In this document: in pieces, positions 44,453 to 53,874 of the stretch
How the letters are laid out: each line of letters opens with the position of its first letter
Position numbering within the stretch: position 1 is the first letter of the stretch
Origin: Pseudomonas palmensis
GTDB taxonomy: Bacteria > Pseudomonadota > Gammaproteobacteria > Pseudomonadales > Pseudomonadaceae
Direction of reading: 5' to 3'
DNA: 64,000 nt
Assembly: GCF_017848315.1 (NCBI RefSeq)
Contig: NZ_JAFKEC010000002.1
Location: 165,648-229,647, forward strand
Translations under genes and position numbers: made by a program
Notes under the pieces: generated by a model
Seen by the model: only the letters and a program-made list of their open reading frames with translations
Databases searched by the model: none
What the model was told of the DNA's origin: nothing

Positions 44453-45095
44453 TTTCTTGCCACCTTCTTTCCAGTCGGGCGCCCAGGCGTGCGACCACCA
44501 GGCTCATGACGTAATAGATGAGGCCCGCGATGCACAGCACCAGCAGGGGTTCCTGAATCCGTGTGACGATGGTCTGGGAGGCGCGCAGCAATTCGACGAT
44601 GCCGATCCACATCACCAGCGCGGTGTCCTTCATCACGCTCAGCACCAGGTTCAGCCAGCCCGGAAAGGCCACCCGCGAGGCCATCGGCAGCACGATCCAG
44701 CGCAGGTCCTGCAGGTAGCTCAGGCCCAGCGACCGGCTGGCCCGGCGCACGCTGGGCGGTACCGCCAGCACACCGCTGCGCACGATCTCGGTGAAGTACG
44801 CCGCGGCGTACACCCCCAGCACGATGCAGCCCACGCTGAAGGCGCTGATGTTCAGGCCCACGATGCTCTTGAACGAGTTGAACAGCACGAACTGGATCAG
44901 CAGCGGCACGCTGCGAAACACATCCAGCACCCAGGCCAGCGGCAGGCTGGCGCGTGGCAGCAGCGCACGCAGCAGGCCGAACACCAGCCCGGCCACCGAG
45001 CCCAGCATGATCGACCAGAAGGTCAGCTGCAGGGTGACCCAGGCCCCGTCGAGCAGGAACAGCATGTCGTTCCAGGTAAAGCTTGTAGAAAACAT
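44445..45095 (-). CDS. Amino-acid ABC permease (HisM type)
   Basis: The 216-residue protein shows the amino-acid permease pattern: TLQLTFWSIMLGSVAGLVFGLLRAL, the EAA loop (RSGVLAVPPSVRRASRSLGLSYLQDL) and VAFPGWLNLVLSVMKDT. Five membrane segments are expected. It overlaps the ATPase gene by 8 bp and is 10 bp from the second permease, so the three form a tight transport unit. Confidence 0.93.
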   Translation of the reverse strand: MFSTSFTWNDMLFLLDGAWVTLQLTFWSIMLGSVAGLVFGLLRALLPRASLPLAWVLDVFRSVPLLIQFVLFNSFKSIVGLNISAFSVGCIVLGVYAAAYFTEIVRSGVLAVPPSVRRASRSLGLSYLQDLRWIVLPMASRVAFPGWLNLVLSVMKDTALVMWIGIVELLRASQTIVTRIQEPLLVLCIAGLIYYVMSLVVARLGARLERRWQEND

Positions 45096-45105
45096 GGACA
45101 GCTCC

Positions 45106-45771
45106 TCAGTAACGGAACAGCCGCCAGGCCATCAGCCGGGCCACCGCGACGATCAGCTTGGCGATCAGGTAATACAGCACCGCTGCAATGGCGAAGTACT
45201 CGAAGGTGCGGAAGGTCTTGACGTTGTAGTCCTGGGTCACGCCGGTGAGGTCGTTGTTGAGCCCCACGATCACCCCCAGCGAGGTCATCAGCACCGCCCA
45301 CACCATCTGGTTGCTCAAGGGGTAGAACACCACCCGCAGCAACTGCGGCACGATGATCATGCGGTAGGCCTGGAACGCGCTCATGCCCAGCGAGCGTGCC
45401 GCGCGCATCTGCGTGGTCGGCACTGCCTTGAGCCCGCCGCGAAAGTTCTCCGCCAGGTACCCGGCGTTGTTGAAGGTGATGCCGGCCAGCAGTGCGAACC
45501 ACGAACTCACGTGCAGCCCCAGCGAGCCAAGCCCGAAGTACAGGATGTAGATCTGGAACAGCGAAGGGGTGTTGCGCGCAATCGATACCCAGGCATTGCC
45601 GATGCCGCGCAACACCGGCTGCTGCGCTTCACGCATCACGGTCAAGGCCAGGGCGATCAGCACGCCGAAGATCATCGACAGCGCGGCGGTCTCGAAGGTG
45701 ACCCAGGCACCGGCCAGCATGTCGGGCAGGGCGCGCAGGGCCGAGCGCCATTGGAAGGTGTAGTCAAACAT
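45106..45771 (-). CDS. Amino-acid ABC permease, second subunit
   Basis: ATG 45771 (MFDYTFQWRSALRALPDML) gives 221 residues with EAA loop LKAVPTTQMRAARSLGMSAFQA and PQLLRVVFYPLSNQMV. It pairs with the permease downstream. Its start overlaps the stop of the aconitase-X gene by 8 bp, so translation of the enzyme and of the transporter is linked. Confidence 0.93.
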   Translation of the reverse strand: MFDYTFQWRSALRALPDMLAGAWVTFETAALSMIFGVLIALALTVMREAQQPVLRGIGNAWVSIARNTPSLFQIYILYFGLGSLGLHVSSWFALLAGITFNNAGYLAENFRGGLKAVPTTQMRAARSLGMSAFQAYRMIIVPQLLRVVFYPLSNQMVWAVLMTSLGVIVGLNNDLTGVTQDYNVKTFRTFEYFAIAAVLYYLIAKLIVAVARLMAWRLFRY

Positions 45772-47545
45772 GCGCGGGGCTCTCCTGTGGGGCGGCCGGT
45801 TGCAGCCAGGCCGGCAGGCGACCGCTGGCGCTGCCGGTGCAGGCGGCCTCGACGCACTCGCCAAGGCTGGCGAAATGCACCGCCCGGCCCGCCAGCCCGG
45901 GGGCGTAATGGGCGTATTTGCCCGAGTTGGTCATCAGTGTGCGGGCGGCGGGCGGGATCACCGGCTCGCCGAGCATGCACCAGCAGGTGTCGGTCACCAG
46001 CACCGCGCCGAAGGCTTCGATCGGGGCAAGGTGGCCGGCGTCACGGGCCTGCTCCAGCACCGCACGGCCGCAGGTGATCACCAGGCTGACCGCCGGGTTG
46101 CGTGTGCGCCCGCGGCACAGCTGTGCCAGGTGCGCGAACTCGCCCAGGGAGAAGTGCGGGTTGCCCAGCGACACCAGGTCCACCTGGCTGTCACGGGCAC
46201 TGTTCAGCTCGCGCCAGCTCACCAGCAGGTCGGCCAGGGCAATGCGTTTTACCGGCAGCACCTCGCCCGCGCTGACCGCCTGGGCCGGGTCCAGCGCTTC
46301 GGGTGTGACCCCGGCGATATGGAACAGCGGCGCCGCCGAGGTGGTGGCGAACGCGGCGCCGAAGGCCTTGAGGTCGTCGTGGGTCGGGGCAAAACGCTCC
46401 AGCCCTGTCACCAGCGGGATCTGGCTGCCGACCATGGCGCCGATGTGATAGCCCAGCAGCGGGTAGAACGCATCGTCCAGGTGGGTCAGCGCCGGCAGGT
46501 CGATCTGCACCCGCGCCTTGCGCTGGGCCTCCAGGTGGCAGCCGATCAGCGGCGCGCGGCCGGTCAGGGCGATGCAGATATCCAGGTAGTCGGGGTATTT
46601 CAGGGTACGCGCGCCGAGCACGCTGTTGGCGTACACCACGGCGTTGGACTCGGCCCACACGATCTGCTCGCCGAGCTTCGGCGCGCTGTCGAGCAGGTAG
46701 GGGGCGCAGGTAAAGCTCATCTGCGCGCCCATCGCCATGTAGGCATCGCCCAGCGCACTGGCAGGTTCGCCCAGCGCCGCGTCGATACCCAGTTCGCGCC
46801 AGCGGCGCTGGTCCACGGAAATCGAATTGAGGGTGGTCGGCACCCGCACCCTGGCGCCCCACTGCACCAGCTGCTGCGCAAAGCGCAGGCTGGCGGGGCC
46901 GGTGTAGATGCAGCCGTCGATATGCGCCTGGCTGATGTCCACCAGGCTGTGTGCGCCCTGCAGCTCGGCCATGCGCAGCACGATCTGCATCGCCACCTGC
47001 GCGGCCTTGCCCAGGTCGCCCGCGAGCAAGGCCTGGTCGTGGTCGGTAAGGGTGAGGGTGGTCGGGCGCGTCGCCGCCGGCGGGCTGGCCGGGGCTGCCG
47101 GCAGCGCCTCGGCGGGGGCCTGGTCGAACAGCATCAGGCGCTCGCCCTGCACCTGCGCGAAGGCCTTGCCGCGCAGGGCGGCAAAGGCCTGCTGGCCGAT
47201 GCACAGCACCGGCAGCGAGCGCCCGAACAGCAACTGCGCCACCAGCACGCCCAGGGTCAGGATCTCATCCGGCTCGGCCAGCACCAGTGCCGCCGGTGCA
47301 TGGCCATTGCTGATCAGTTCCATCATCACACTGCTGCCGGTACACGAGCCGCGCCCGCTGGGAATGGCCAGCACGCGGCCGGCCAGGTGTGCGCCGCTGA
47401 GCGGGTGATGGCGGTCGATGACCTCGCCGCTGAAGGCGTCGACACCGCCCCAGAAACTCAGGCCGATGTCGGCGAACAGCAACTCGCCACTGGCCGCGCC
47501 ATCGACCAGGCTACGCCCGTTCAGGGCAGTGGAAGGGCTGGGCAT
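45764..47545 (-). CDS. Fused aconitase X, cis-3-hydroxy-L-proline dehydratase
   Basis: The chosen start is ATG 47545 (MPSPSTALNGRSLVDG), with GAGG 9 bp before; GTG 47554 is an alternative. The small AcnX domain (about residues 1-140: SFWGGVDAFSGEVIDRHHP and SGRGSCTGSSVMMELI) is fused to the large one (about 170-590: SFTCAPYLL, ESNAVVYANSVLGART, LGYHIGAMVG). Type I aconitase X enzymes dehydrate cis-3-hydroxy-L-proline to pyrroline-2-carboxylate. The gene lies inside the ABC transporter run, directly after the binding protein. Confidence 0.88.
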   Translation of the reverse strand: MPSPSTALNGRSLVDGAASGELLFADIGLSFWGGVDAFSGEVIDRHHPLSGAHLAGRVLAIPSGRGSCTGSSVMMELISNGHAPAALVLAEPDEILTLGVLVAQLLFGRSLPVLCIGQQAFAALRGKAFAQVQGERLMLFDQAPAEALPAAPASPPAATRPTTLTLTDHDQALLAGDLGKAAQVAMQIVLRMAELQGAHSLVDISQAHIDGCIYTGPASLRFAQQLVQWGARVRVPTTLNSISVDQRRWRELGIDAALGEPASALGDAYMAMGAQMSFTCAPYLLDSAPKLGEQIVWAESNAVVYANSVLGARTLKYPDYLDICIALTGRAPLIGCHLEAQRKARVQIDLPALTHLDDAFYPLLGYHIGAMVGSQIPLVTGLERFAPTHDDLKAFGAAFATTSAAPLFHIAGVTPEALDPAQAVSAGEVLPVKRIALADLLVSWRELNSARDSQVDLVSLGNPHFSLGEFAHLAQLCRGRTRNPAVSLVITCGRAVLEQARDAGHLAPIEAFGAVLVTDTCWCMLGEPVIPPAARTLMTNSGKYAHYAPGLAGRAVHFASLGECVEAACTGSASGRLPAWLQPAAPQESPAHV

Positions 47546-47555
47546 GCCGGGCACC

Positions 47556-48374
47556 TCAGTAGTAGACCTTCGGCACGGTCAGGTCGGTCGGCGGGATATC
47601 GGTGCCTACCCATTTGACGAACAGCTCGTTGTAGCGGCCGCTACGTACCTGCTGGTTGACGAACAGGTTGAGGTAGTTGAGCAGGCCGTACTCGTTGCGC
47701 TTGGCTCCCAGCGACACGTAGTCGATCACGTAGGGTGCGTTGCCGGCGATCTTCAGGTTCTTGTACTTGCCCGACTTGAGCGTGGCGGCGGCCACGGTGT
47801 TGGTCACCACGGTGGCATCGATGTGCCCCTGGGCCACGGCCAGGATGGTGTCGTTCTGCGACTGGTAGGCGCGGAAACTGCCGCTGCCCCACTGCTTCAC
47901 GTCCTTCTCCAGCGCGATGGCTTCATAGGTGCCGCTGGTGTTGCCCAGGGCCTTGCCCTTGATGTCGTCGAAGCTGTTGATGCCGGTGTTGTCGCGGGTC
48001 AGCACGACCATCTGGAAGGCAAAGTAGGGCACCGTGAGGCCGACCGTCTTGGCTCGCTCCAGGGTGTCGGAGGTGGACGCCACGATCACGTCGGCCCGCC
48101 CCGAGACCAGCGCCGGGATACGGTCCGGGAACGGCGTCTCGACGATCTCGGCATCTACCCCGAGGACCTTCGCCAGGTCGTTGCAGTAGTCGACGTCGAA
48201 GCCGGCCGGCTTGTTGGCGTCGTCGCGAAAGCCCATGGGCGGGAAGTCCAGGGTCACGGCGCAGCGCAGCTTGCCGGAGCCGATGATGTCATCGAGCTTG
48301 TCGGCCTGGGCGGTGGCGATGAAGGAGGTACTGAGCACAGCGCTGAGAGCTACAACAAAAGCGGGGTTTTTCAT
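47556..48374 (-). CDS. Amino-acid ABC substrate-binding protein
   Basis: A signal peptide (MKNPAFVVALSAVLSTSFIATAQA) precedes a 248-residue class-3 binding domain: GKLRCAVTLDFPPMGFRDDANKPAGFDVDYCNDLAK, ALVSGRADVIVASTSDTLERAK and NTSGTYEAIALEK. It would bring imino or amino acids to the two permeases. A GTATAC operator stands 46 bp before the start, at the head of the SBP-AcnX-permease-ATPase unit. Hydroxyproline isomers are the likely ligands. Confidence 0.93.
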   Translation of the reverse strand: MKNPAFVVALSAVLSTSFIATAQADKLDDIIGSGKLRCAVTLDFPPMGFRDDANKPAGFDVDYCNDLAKVLGVDAEIVETPFPDRIPALVSGRADVIVASTSDTLERAKTVGLTVPYFAFQMVVLTRDNTGINSFDDIKGKALGNTSGTYEAIALEKDVKQWGSGSFRAYQSQNDTILAVAQGHIDATVVTNTVAAATLKSGKYKNLKIAGNAPYVIDYVSLGAKRNEYGLLNYLNLFVNQQVRSGRYNELFVKWVGTDIPPTDLTVPKVYY

Positions 48375-48419
48375 GGAAGCCTCGTTTGTCGGAAGGTGCT
48401 GGTAGCGGGCGTATTGTGA

Positions 48420-48435
48420 ATTTCGTATACGATAT
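48420..48435. promoter_or_regulatory. GntR operator, copy 2
   Basis: ATTTCGTATACGATAT is identical to the operator before lhpC. It lies upstream of the binding-protein gene and its transporter run, so both units should answer to one repressor. Confidence 0.85.
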
Positions 48436-48622
48436 TTTTATAGCAATGCCCGTGCCTGTTTTTGCCCGCGCGATGCAATTGCTGTGCGGCCCTTGAGCCA
48501 GAGGACTTGCGTTGAATCCGGCAGGGCAGGCGGGCGGTGCGCAGGAAACGCTGCCCGGTGCCGGCGGTGTTACATATGGGAGCAGTGGACGCGGCGGCGC
48601 ACCCTAAAGGAACACACCGCGT

Positions 48623-49450
48623 CTAGCGGCGGGTATCGCGGTACTGGCTTGGCGACAGGCTGGTGAGGGCGCGGAACTGGCGGCTGAATGCGCTGTGGTC
48701 GGTGTAGCCGCAGCGCAGGGCGATCTCGGTGATCGGCAGGTCGCTGTGGTGCAGCAGCCGCGAGGCTTCTTCAAGGCGCACCTTGTGGATCATCTGGCGC
48801 GGGGTGAGCTGGAACACACGTTTGCAGTTGCGCTCCAGCTGCGCGGCAGACAACCCGGCAATCGCGGTCAGCTCGGCCAGGCTCACGGGCCGTGCGAAGT
48901 GCTCGCGAATGTGCGCATCCACCGCCGCCAGGCGATCGAAGCCGGGGTGGCTGGCCTGGGGCGCCTGCAGGTCGCGGGAGATGCCGGCCAGGCCGACGAT
49001 CTGGCCCTGGGTGTCGAACAGTGCCAGCTTGTGGGTCAGGCACCACACCGGCTGGTTGCCGAAGTACAGGTGCAGTTCGAGCTGGTCGGCCAGTTCGCGG
49101 CCGCTGTCGAGCACGCGGCGGTCCTGCGCGGTGTACAGCGGGCCGAAGCGTTCGGGGAACACGCTGTCGGCCGTCAGCCCCAGCAGCTCGTGGCTGTGCC
49201 TGAAGCCGCAGCGCCGCGCCAGGGTGTGGTTGACGAAGGCGTAGCGGGCCTGGGTGTCCTTGATGAAGAACACCACGTCGCTCAGCGTATCGAGCAGCGG
49301 CGCGATCGGCTGCAGGCTGCTCAGCAGGCTGGGCAGGTCGCAGGGCTGGAAGCTGTTGAGCGATACGTACATGGCGCTGACGGTCTGGTGGGCACCTTCG
49401 GGATCATAGAGATCCGGCGCCCGCCTCGAAAGCCCCGGGGTGCGTTTCAT
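48623..49450 (-). CDS. AraC-family regulator with PAS-like sensor domain
   Basis: The start may be ATG 49450 (MKRTPGLSRRAPD), which overlaps the stop of the upstream dehydrogenase subunit as ATGA, or ATG 49372 (MYVSLNSFQPCDL). Residues after the second start form a PAS-like domain (LLDTLSDVVFFIKDTQARYAFVNHTLARRCGF), followed by two HTHs of AraC type (LAELTAIAGLSAAQLERNCKRVFQLTPRQMI and ITEIALRCGYTDHSAFSRQF). It is last in the dehydrogenase operon and probably activates it. It is likely the counterpart of the P. aeruginosa LhpR regulator. Confidence 0.85.
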   Translation of the reverse strand: MKRTPGLSRRAPDLYDPEGAHQTVSAMYVSLNSFQPCDLPSLLSSLQPIAPLLDTLSDVVFFIKDTQARYAFVNHTLARRCGFRHSHELLGLTADSVFPERFGPLYTAQDRRVLDSGRELADQLELHLYFGNQPVWCLTHKLALFDTQGQIVGLAGISRDLQAPQASHPGFDRLAAVDAHIREHFARPVSLAELTAIAGLSAAQLERNCKRVFQLTPRQMIHKVRLEEASRLLHHSDLPITEIALRCGYTDHSAFSRQFRALTSLSPSQYRDTRR

Positions 49451-50703
49451 GCGGGCGGGGTGTCGTCCAGGCACAGCAGGGTCTCGATGCGCGCCGGGCT
49501 GAACGGCGGGCGCGGCGCCGAGGGCTGCCAGCCGAACAGGTGCTGCGCTGCGGCGCCGCACACCCGGCCCTGGCAGGCGCCCATGCCGCAGCGGCTGCTC
49601 AGCTTGGCCTCGCGCCAGTCACGCTGGCCGGCGAGCTTGCTGTAGGGCACGTCCTCGCAGCGGCATACCAGGGTGTCGGGGCGGGCCAGTTGCTTGAGCT
49701 GCGGGGCGAGGGCGAAGGCGTGGTTGAGCGCCTTGGCGAAGCCCTGCCAGCGCGCTCGCTGCGGCCAGTGGCGGGCGGCGCCCTGGCGGTCGCCCACGGC
49801 CGCCAGCCCGGCAATGGTGCCTTCCACCAGCGCCAGTTCGCTGCCCCCAAAACCGGTGCATTCCCCGGCCGCGAACAGGCCCGGCTCACTGGTGGCCTGC
49901 CACGCATCCACGGCCAGCGCCTGGCCGTGGAGTGTGCAGCCCAGGGCCTGGCCGAGCTGGCTGTTGGGAATCAGGCCGAAGCCGCAGGCCAGGCGCTCGC
50001 AGGCCAGCTCGACCAGCTTGCCGTGCTGGCGCAGGCGCACGCCTTCGAGGCGCTCGGTGCCGAGTGCCTCCACCACATGGCTGTCGGTGCGGTAGTGGCG
50101 GTCGAACAGGCCGAACGCTTGCAGCAGCTTGTTTGGCCAGCGCGGCAGTTGTGCGGCAAAACCCGCCACCGCGCCGCGGGTTGCCTGTTCGGCAACGCCT
50201 ACCACCTGCGCGCCGTTGTGCCGCGCCGTGGCAGCGCTGGCCAGCAGCAGCGGGCCGCTGCCGGCGATCACCACGCGCTGGTCGCGCACCGGCAGGCCGC
50301 CCTTGACCAGTGCCTGCAGGCCACCGGCACCGGTCACGCCGGGCAGGGTCCAGCCGGGGAAGGGCAGCAGCAGTTCGCGTGCGCCGGTGCACAGGATCAG
50401 CGTGTCGTAGTCGATCAACCAGCCGCGCTCGGCGTCTTCCACCAGCAACTGGCGCGGGCCGGTGGCGGCGATCACGCGGGTCTGCGGGTGGTGCTGCACA
50501 TTGTTCAAGGCGCCCACGTGCTCGCGCAGGCGCTGTGCCTGCGCCGGCACGCTGGCCTGCGGGCCGGCGCGCCAGATCTGCCCGCCGGGCCAGGGGTTGT
50601 CGTCCAGCAGCACGATGCGTGCACCGCTGGGGGCAGCGGCCAGTGCGGCATTGAGGCCGGCCGGGCCGGCGCCGATGATCAGTACGTCGGCATGGGCGCT
50701 CAT
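49447..50703 (-). CDS. lhpE: D-hydroxyproline dehydrogenase, FAD/NAD-type subunit
   Basis: ATG 50703 (MSAHADVLIIGAGPAGLNAALAAA) gives 418 residues: FAD motif GAGPAG, NAD-like GSGPLLLASAATA, a C-terminal Cys cluster CRCEDVPYSKL and CGMGACQGRVCG that fits a [2Fe-2S]/FAD partner domain, as in HcnB/OoxA-type subunits. It joins the 2Fe-2S and the DadA-like subunits. The complex oxidises cis-4-hydroxy-D-proline to pyrroline-4-hydroxy-2-carboxylate at the inner membrane. Subunit lettering (alpha) is by analogy to P. aeruginosa. Confidence 0.86.
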   Translation of the reverse strand: MSAHADVLIIGAGPAGLNAALAAAPSGARIVLLDDNPWPGGQIWRAGPQASVPAQAQRLREHVGALNNVQHHPQTRVIAATGPRQLLVEDAERGWLIDYDTLILCTGARELLLPFPGWTLPGVTGAGGLQALVKGGLPVRDQRVVIAGSGPLLLASAATARHNGAQVVGVAEQATRGAVAGFAAQLPRWPNKLLQAFGLFDRHYRTDSHVVEALGTERLEGVRLRQHGKLVELACERLACGFGLIPNSQLGQALGCTLHGQALAVDAWQATSEPGLFAAGECTGFGGSELALVEGTIAGLAAVGDRQGAARHWPQRARWQGFAKALNHAFALAPQLKQLARPDTLVCRCEDVPYSKLAGQRDWREAKLSSRCGMGACQGRVCGAAAQHLFGWQPSAPRPPFSPARIETLLCLDDTPPA

Positions 50704-50936
50704 GCGCGGGTCTCCACCTGCATGCCGTCGCGGCACAGGGTCTGGCAGGCCAGGCGGCGCCGGCCGTCGATGCTCACCCGGCATTCCTGGCAGATGCCCA
50801 TGCCGCACAGCGGTGCGCGGCGCTGGCCGCTCACCGAGGTACGCGTGCAGCCGTCGCCAGCCAGGGCCAGTGCAGCGGCCACGCTGGTGCCTTCGGCCAC
50901 GCGCAGGGCACGTCCGTCCAGGGTCAGTTCAGGCAT
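50700..50936 (-). CDS. lhpF: D-hydroxyproline dehydrogenase, 2Fe-2S subunit
   Basis: The 78-residue protein has the small ferredoxin-like pattern of HcnA/OoxX-type subunits: APLCGMGICQECRVSIDGRRRLACQT, with four Cys for a 2Fe-2S cluster. Its stop overlaps the start of the next subunit (ATGA), and its start overlaps the upstream one by 8 bp. It carries electrons between the two flavin subunits. Confidence 0.88.
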   Translation of the reverse strand: MPELTLDGRALRVAEGTSVAAALALAGDGCTRTSVSGQRRAPLCGMGICQECRVSIDGRRRLACQTLCRDGMQVETRA

Positions 50937-52044
50937 GGGTCGGTTCTCCGAGAAAACGCTGTGGCAGGTAGGCCTGTGCGGCCAGGGGCGGGTGTTCGTC
51001 GAACAGTTGCGCCACCAGCAGGTCGGCGGTGGCCGGGGCCGTGGTCACGCCCAGTCCTTCATGCCCCACCGCCAGCCACAGGCCGGGGCGTTGCGGGTGC
51101 TGGCCCACCAGCGGCAGGCCGTCGGGGCTGGCGGCGCGAAAGCCGGTCCAGGCGCGAATCGCATTGAGCTGGGCCAGCGCCGGCACGTATTCGGTGGCGC
51201 GCTTGAGCATCCTGGCAAGCATCCAGCCTTCCACCTGCGGGTCGGTGGTGCCGAACTGGCGTGAGGCACCGATGAACAGCTGGCCGGTAGGGCGCGGCTG
51301 GATATTGCACGCGGCCGACGGGCCGCTGGCGTTGTGCGCACTGGTCACGTAGCCCAGTTCCACCAGGGTGTGGGTGACCTGGCCGGGGTAGCGGTCGGTG
51401 ATCAGCAGGTGGCCCTTCTTGGGTTGTATCGGCAGTTCGGGGCACAGTTCGGTGGCCTGGATACCGTTGGCCAGCACAACGGCCGTGGCGGCCAGCCACT
51501 GGCCGTCGTCCAGGCGCACGCGGGCGCCATCCACCTCGGCGACCCGTGCCTGGCGCTGGCGAATGCGCGGCTGGTCGAGCATCCAGCGTGCGGTGGCCGG
51601 GGCATACAGAATGCCGTCGTCCTCGATCAGCAGGCCGCCCTCCAGCCCTTCGCGCAGCAGCGGTTCGCGTTCGCACAATCGAGGTGCGCCGACCAACTGG
51701 CAGATCACCCCATGGGCGCGCAGGTTGGCATGCTTGTGCTCGGCCACGGCCATTTCTTCAGCGTTGGCGGCCAGCCACAGGGTGCCGTTGCTGCGGTAGG
51801 CGCAGCCTTCGGGCAGGTTGCGCGCAATGTCGCGCCAGCGTTGCAGCGAGTATTGGCTCAGGGCCAGTTCGGCGGGGTTGTCGTCCAGCACCAGCAGGTG
51901 GCCCATGCCGGCGGCGGTGGCGCCGGGCAGCCCGGCATCCAGCACCAGCACGTCGAGGCCGCGCCGGGCCAGGGCCTGGGCGCAGGCCGCGCCGATGATG
52001 CCGGCGCCCACCACGATCACATCGGCGGCCAGGCCCTGGGTCAC
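50929..52044 (-). CDS. lhpB: D-hydroxyproline dehydrogenase, DadA-like FAD subunit
   Basis: GTG 52044 overlaps the epimerase stop as GTGA. The 371-residue D-amino-acid-oxidase-fold protein has [36 protein letters not shown] and the C-terminal [21 protein letters not shown]. It should hold the substrate site for cis-4-hydroxy-D-proline, the product of the epimerase encoded upstream. Tight overlaps on both sides show one translational unit. Confidence 0.88.
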   Translation of the reverse strand: MTQGLAADVIVVGAGIIGAACAQALARRGLDVLVLDAGLPGATAAGMGHLLVLDDNPAELALSQYSLQRWRDIARNLPEGCAYRSNGTLWLAANAEEMAVAEHKHANLRAHGVICQLVGAPRLCEREPLLREGLEGGLLIEDDGILYAPATARWMLDQPRIRQRQARVAEVDGARVRLDDGQWLAATAVVLANGIQATELCPELPIQPKKGHLLITDRYPGQVTHTLVELGYVTSAHNASGPSAACNIQPRPTGQLFIGASRQFGTTDPQVEGWMLARMLKRATEYVPALAQLNAIRAWTGFRAASPDGLPLVGQHPQRPGLWLAVGHEGLGVTTAPATADLLVAQLFDEHPPLAAQAYLPQRFLGEPTHA

Positions 52045-52973
52045 AGGCGGATGCCCCAGGCGAACGGGTCGTCCTGCTCGATGATCAGCGTGGCTTCGGC
52101 GCTGATATGCGCGCGGCCGCGAATGGTCGGCACGATGCGATCGCCGGCGGTTTCGAACGAGCCTTCGAACTGGCTGCCGATCACGCTGGCCTGGCGCCAG
52201 ATCTGGCCCGGTTGCAGCTTGCCGTCGGCGGCCAGGCACGCCAGCTTGGCGCTGGTGCCGGTGCCGCAGGGCGAGCGATCATAGGCCTTGCCGGGGCACA
52301 GCACGAAGTTGCGGCTGTCGGCGTAGGGGTCGTCGGCGAACAGCTCGACGTGATCGATCAGGCCGCCGTCCTCGCCGCGCAGGCCCTGATCTTCCAGGGC
52401 CTGCTGCACGGCCACGGTGTAGGCGGTGAGCGCGTCGAGGTTGTCGCCGCTGACACGCAGGCCGTGCTCGGCCACCAGGAAGAACCAGTTGCCGCCCCAG
52501 GCGATATCGCCGGTCACTTCGCCGATGCCGGGCACCTGCACGCTGACGGCGTGGCGATAGCGGTAGGCGGGTACATTGCGCACGCTGACCGAGTGGTCGT
52601 CGTGCAGGGTGGCTTGCACGTTGCCCACGGGGGTTTCGAGGGTGTGGGTGCCGGGGCCGATCCTGCCCAGGTGGGCCAGCGAGATCACCAGGCCGATGGT
52701 GCCGTGGCCGCACATGCCCAGGTAGCCGGTGTTGTTGAAGAAGATCACCCCGGCGCAGGCGCTGGGGTCGACCGGTTCGCAGAGCAGTGCGCCCACCAGC
52801 ACATCATTGCCGCGGGGTTCGAGCATGCAGGCGGCGCGCCACTGATCGTGGTGTTCGGCCAGCTGTTGCCTGCGTTCGGCCATGCTGCCGTGGCCCAGGT
52901 CGGGGAAGCCTGCGGTGACCAGGCGCGTGGGTTCGCCGCCGGTGTGGGAGTCGATCACGGTGATGCGTTTCAT
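52041..52973 (-). CDS. lhpA: 4-hydroxyproline 2-epimerase
   Basis: ATG 52973 ([19 protein letters not shown]) gives 310 residues. Both catalytic Cys are present: Cys88 in [10 protein letters not shown] and a Cys near 235 in [13 protein letters not shown], the Cys/Cys pattern of epimerases. It inverts trans-4-hydroxy-L-proline to cis-4-hydroxy-D-proline, feeding the dehydrogenase subunits whose genes follow. HypRE of P. putida and LhpA of P. aeruginosa are the family models. Confidence 0.94.
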   Translation of the reverse strand: MKRITVIDSHTGGEPTRLVTAGFPDLGHGSMAERRQQLAEHHDQWRAACMLEPRGNDVLVGALLCEPVDPSACAGVIFFNNTGYLGMCGHGTIGLVISLAHLGRIGPGTHTLETPVGNVQATLHDDHSVSVRNVPAYRYRHAVSVQVPGIGEVTGDIAWGGNWFFLVAEHGLRVSGDNLDALTAYTVAVQQALEDQGLRGEDGGLIDHVELFADDPYADSRNFVLCPGKAYDRSPCGTGTSAKLACLAADGKLQPGQIWRQASVIGSQFEGSFETAGDRIVPTIRGRAHISAEATLIIEQDDPFAWGIRL

Positions 52974-53125
52974 GGGGCGCGTCCGTTGGGGGTATGGACG
53001 CAAGGGTGGCGGTTGGTGGGGGGTGGCGTCTTGATGGAATTGCGCGGTGTGGATGACGAAATCGGCATAGGGCCATGACATGTCCGAACTGTTGCAACGC
53101 GCCATGGCCTGGGGGTTTTGAGAGG

Positions 53126-53842
53126 TCAGCCTTGTTGGCCCGGCTCCAGACCGGGGTGGGGCTTGGCCATCGGCAAGTGCTCCAGCAAGGTCTCGCACAC
53201 CCCCGCAATGTGCTCATCCAGCAAGCCCACCGCGCGCTCCACGTCACCCGCCCGGCATGCATCGAGGATCTCGCGGTGTTCGTGGTCGGCACGCTCCTTG
53301 CCTGCCGACAGGCTCATCTGCATGCGCAGGTACCGCTCCAGCTTGTCGTTCACCGAACGGATCATGCTCACCAGAAAAGGTCGCTGCGCCGGCTCGTACA
53401 GGCACGCATGCAACTCCCAGTTCAACTGCGCCCAGCGCCCCACGTCGTTCTCGCCAATGAACTCCTGGCAGATGCGCTCGGCCTGTTCGAACGTGGCCTC
53501 GGTCATGTTCGGGATGGCCAGGCGCAACACCTTGTCCTCCAGCAACATGCGCACCTCGAACATCTGCGCCAGCTCGAAATCTGACAAGCGCGTGACCATC
53601 GCCCCACGGTTGCGCTGGAACATCACCAACCCCTCGGCCTCAAGCCGCTTGAGTGCCTCGCGCACCGGGATCTTGCTGACGTTGAACTGACGCGCGATGT
53701 CGTCCTGGCGAATCGGCTCGTCTTCGTCGAAGTGCCCGGCCACGATGGCATCGCGCAGGTGCCGGGTGATGATCTCGGACGTGGAGGGCGTGTTGCCCAG
53801 GTCCGGCGCGTTGAGTTTGGGTAGGTTCACGGTGGCAATCAT
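53126..53842 (-). CDS. GntR-family regulator (FCD) of the hydroxyproline region
   Basis: The 238-residue protein has a winged HTH at about residues 20-85 ([50 protein letters not shown]) and an FCD domain ([18 protein letters not shown] ... [22 protein letters not shown], with the usual His and Asp residues). A GTATAC site 16 bp before its start and two identical sites before lhpC and the transporter genes point to this protein as autoregulated repressor of the region. Confidence 0.9.
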   Translation of the reverse strand: MIATVNLPKLNAPDLGNTPSTSEIITRHLRDAIVAGHFDEDEPIRQDDIARQFNVSKIPVREALKRLEAEGLVMFQRNRGAMVTRLSDFELAQMFEVRMLLEDKVLRLAIPNMTEATFEQAERICQEFIGENDVGRWAQLNWELHACLYEPAQRPFLVSMIRSVNDKLERYLRMQMSLSAGKERADHEHREILDACRAGDVERAVGLLDEHIAGVCETLLEHLPMAKPHPGLEPGQQG

Positions 53843-53858
53843 TCGAGGGGATTTAGGG

Positions 53859-53874
53859 ATATGGTATACGAATT
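53859..53874. promoter_or_regulatory. GntR operator, copy 3
   Basis: ATATGGTATACGAATT keeps the GTATAC core and most flanking bases of the two other operators. It lies 16 bp before the GntR gene and just past the end of the LysR gene, fitting autoregulation. Confidence 0.7.

Noticed and set aside
45770..47617. 615-codon plus-strand frame opposite aconitase X
   Set aside because: Shadow frame; no start context or known motif, while AcnX is clear on the minus strand.
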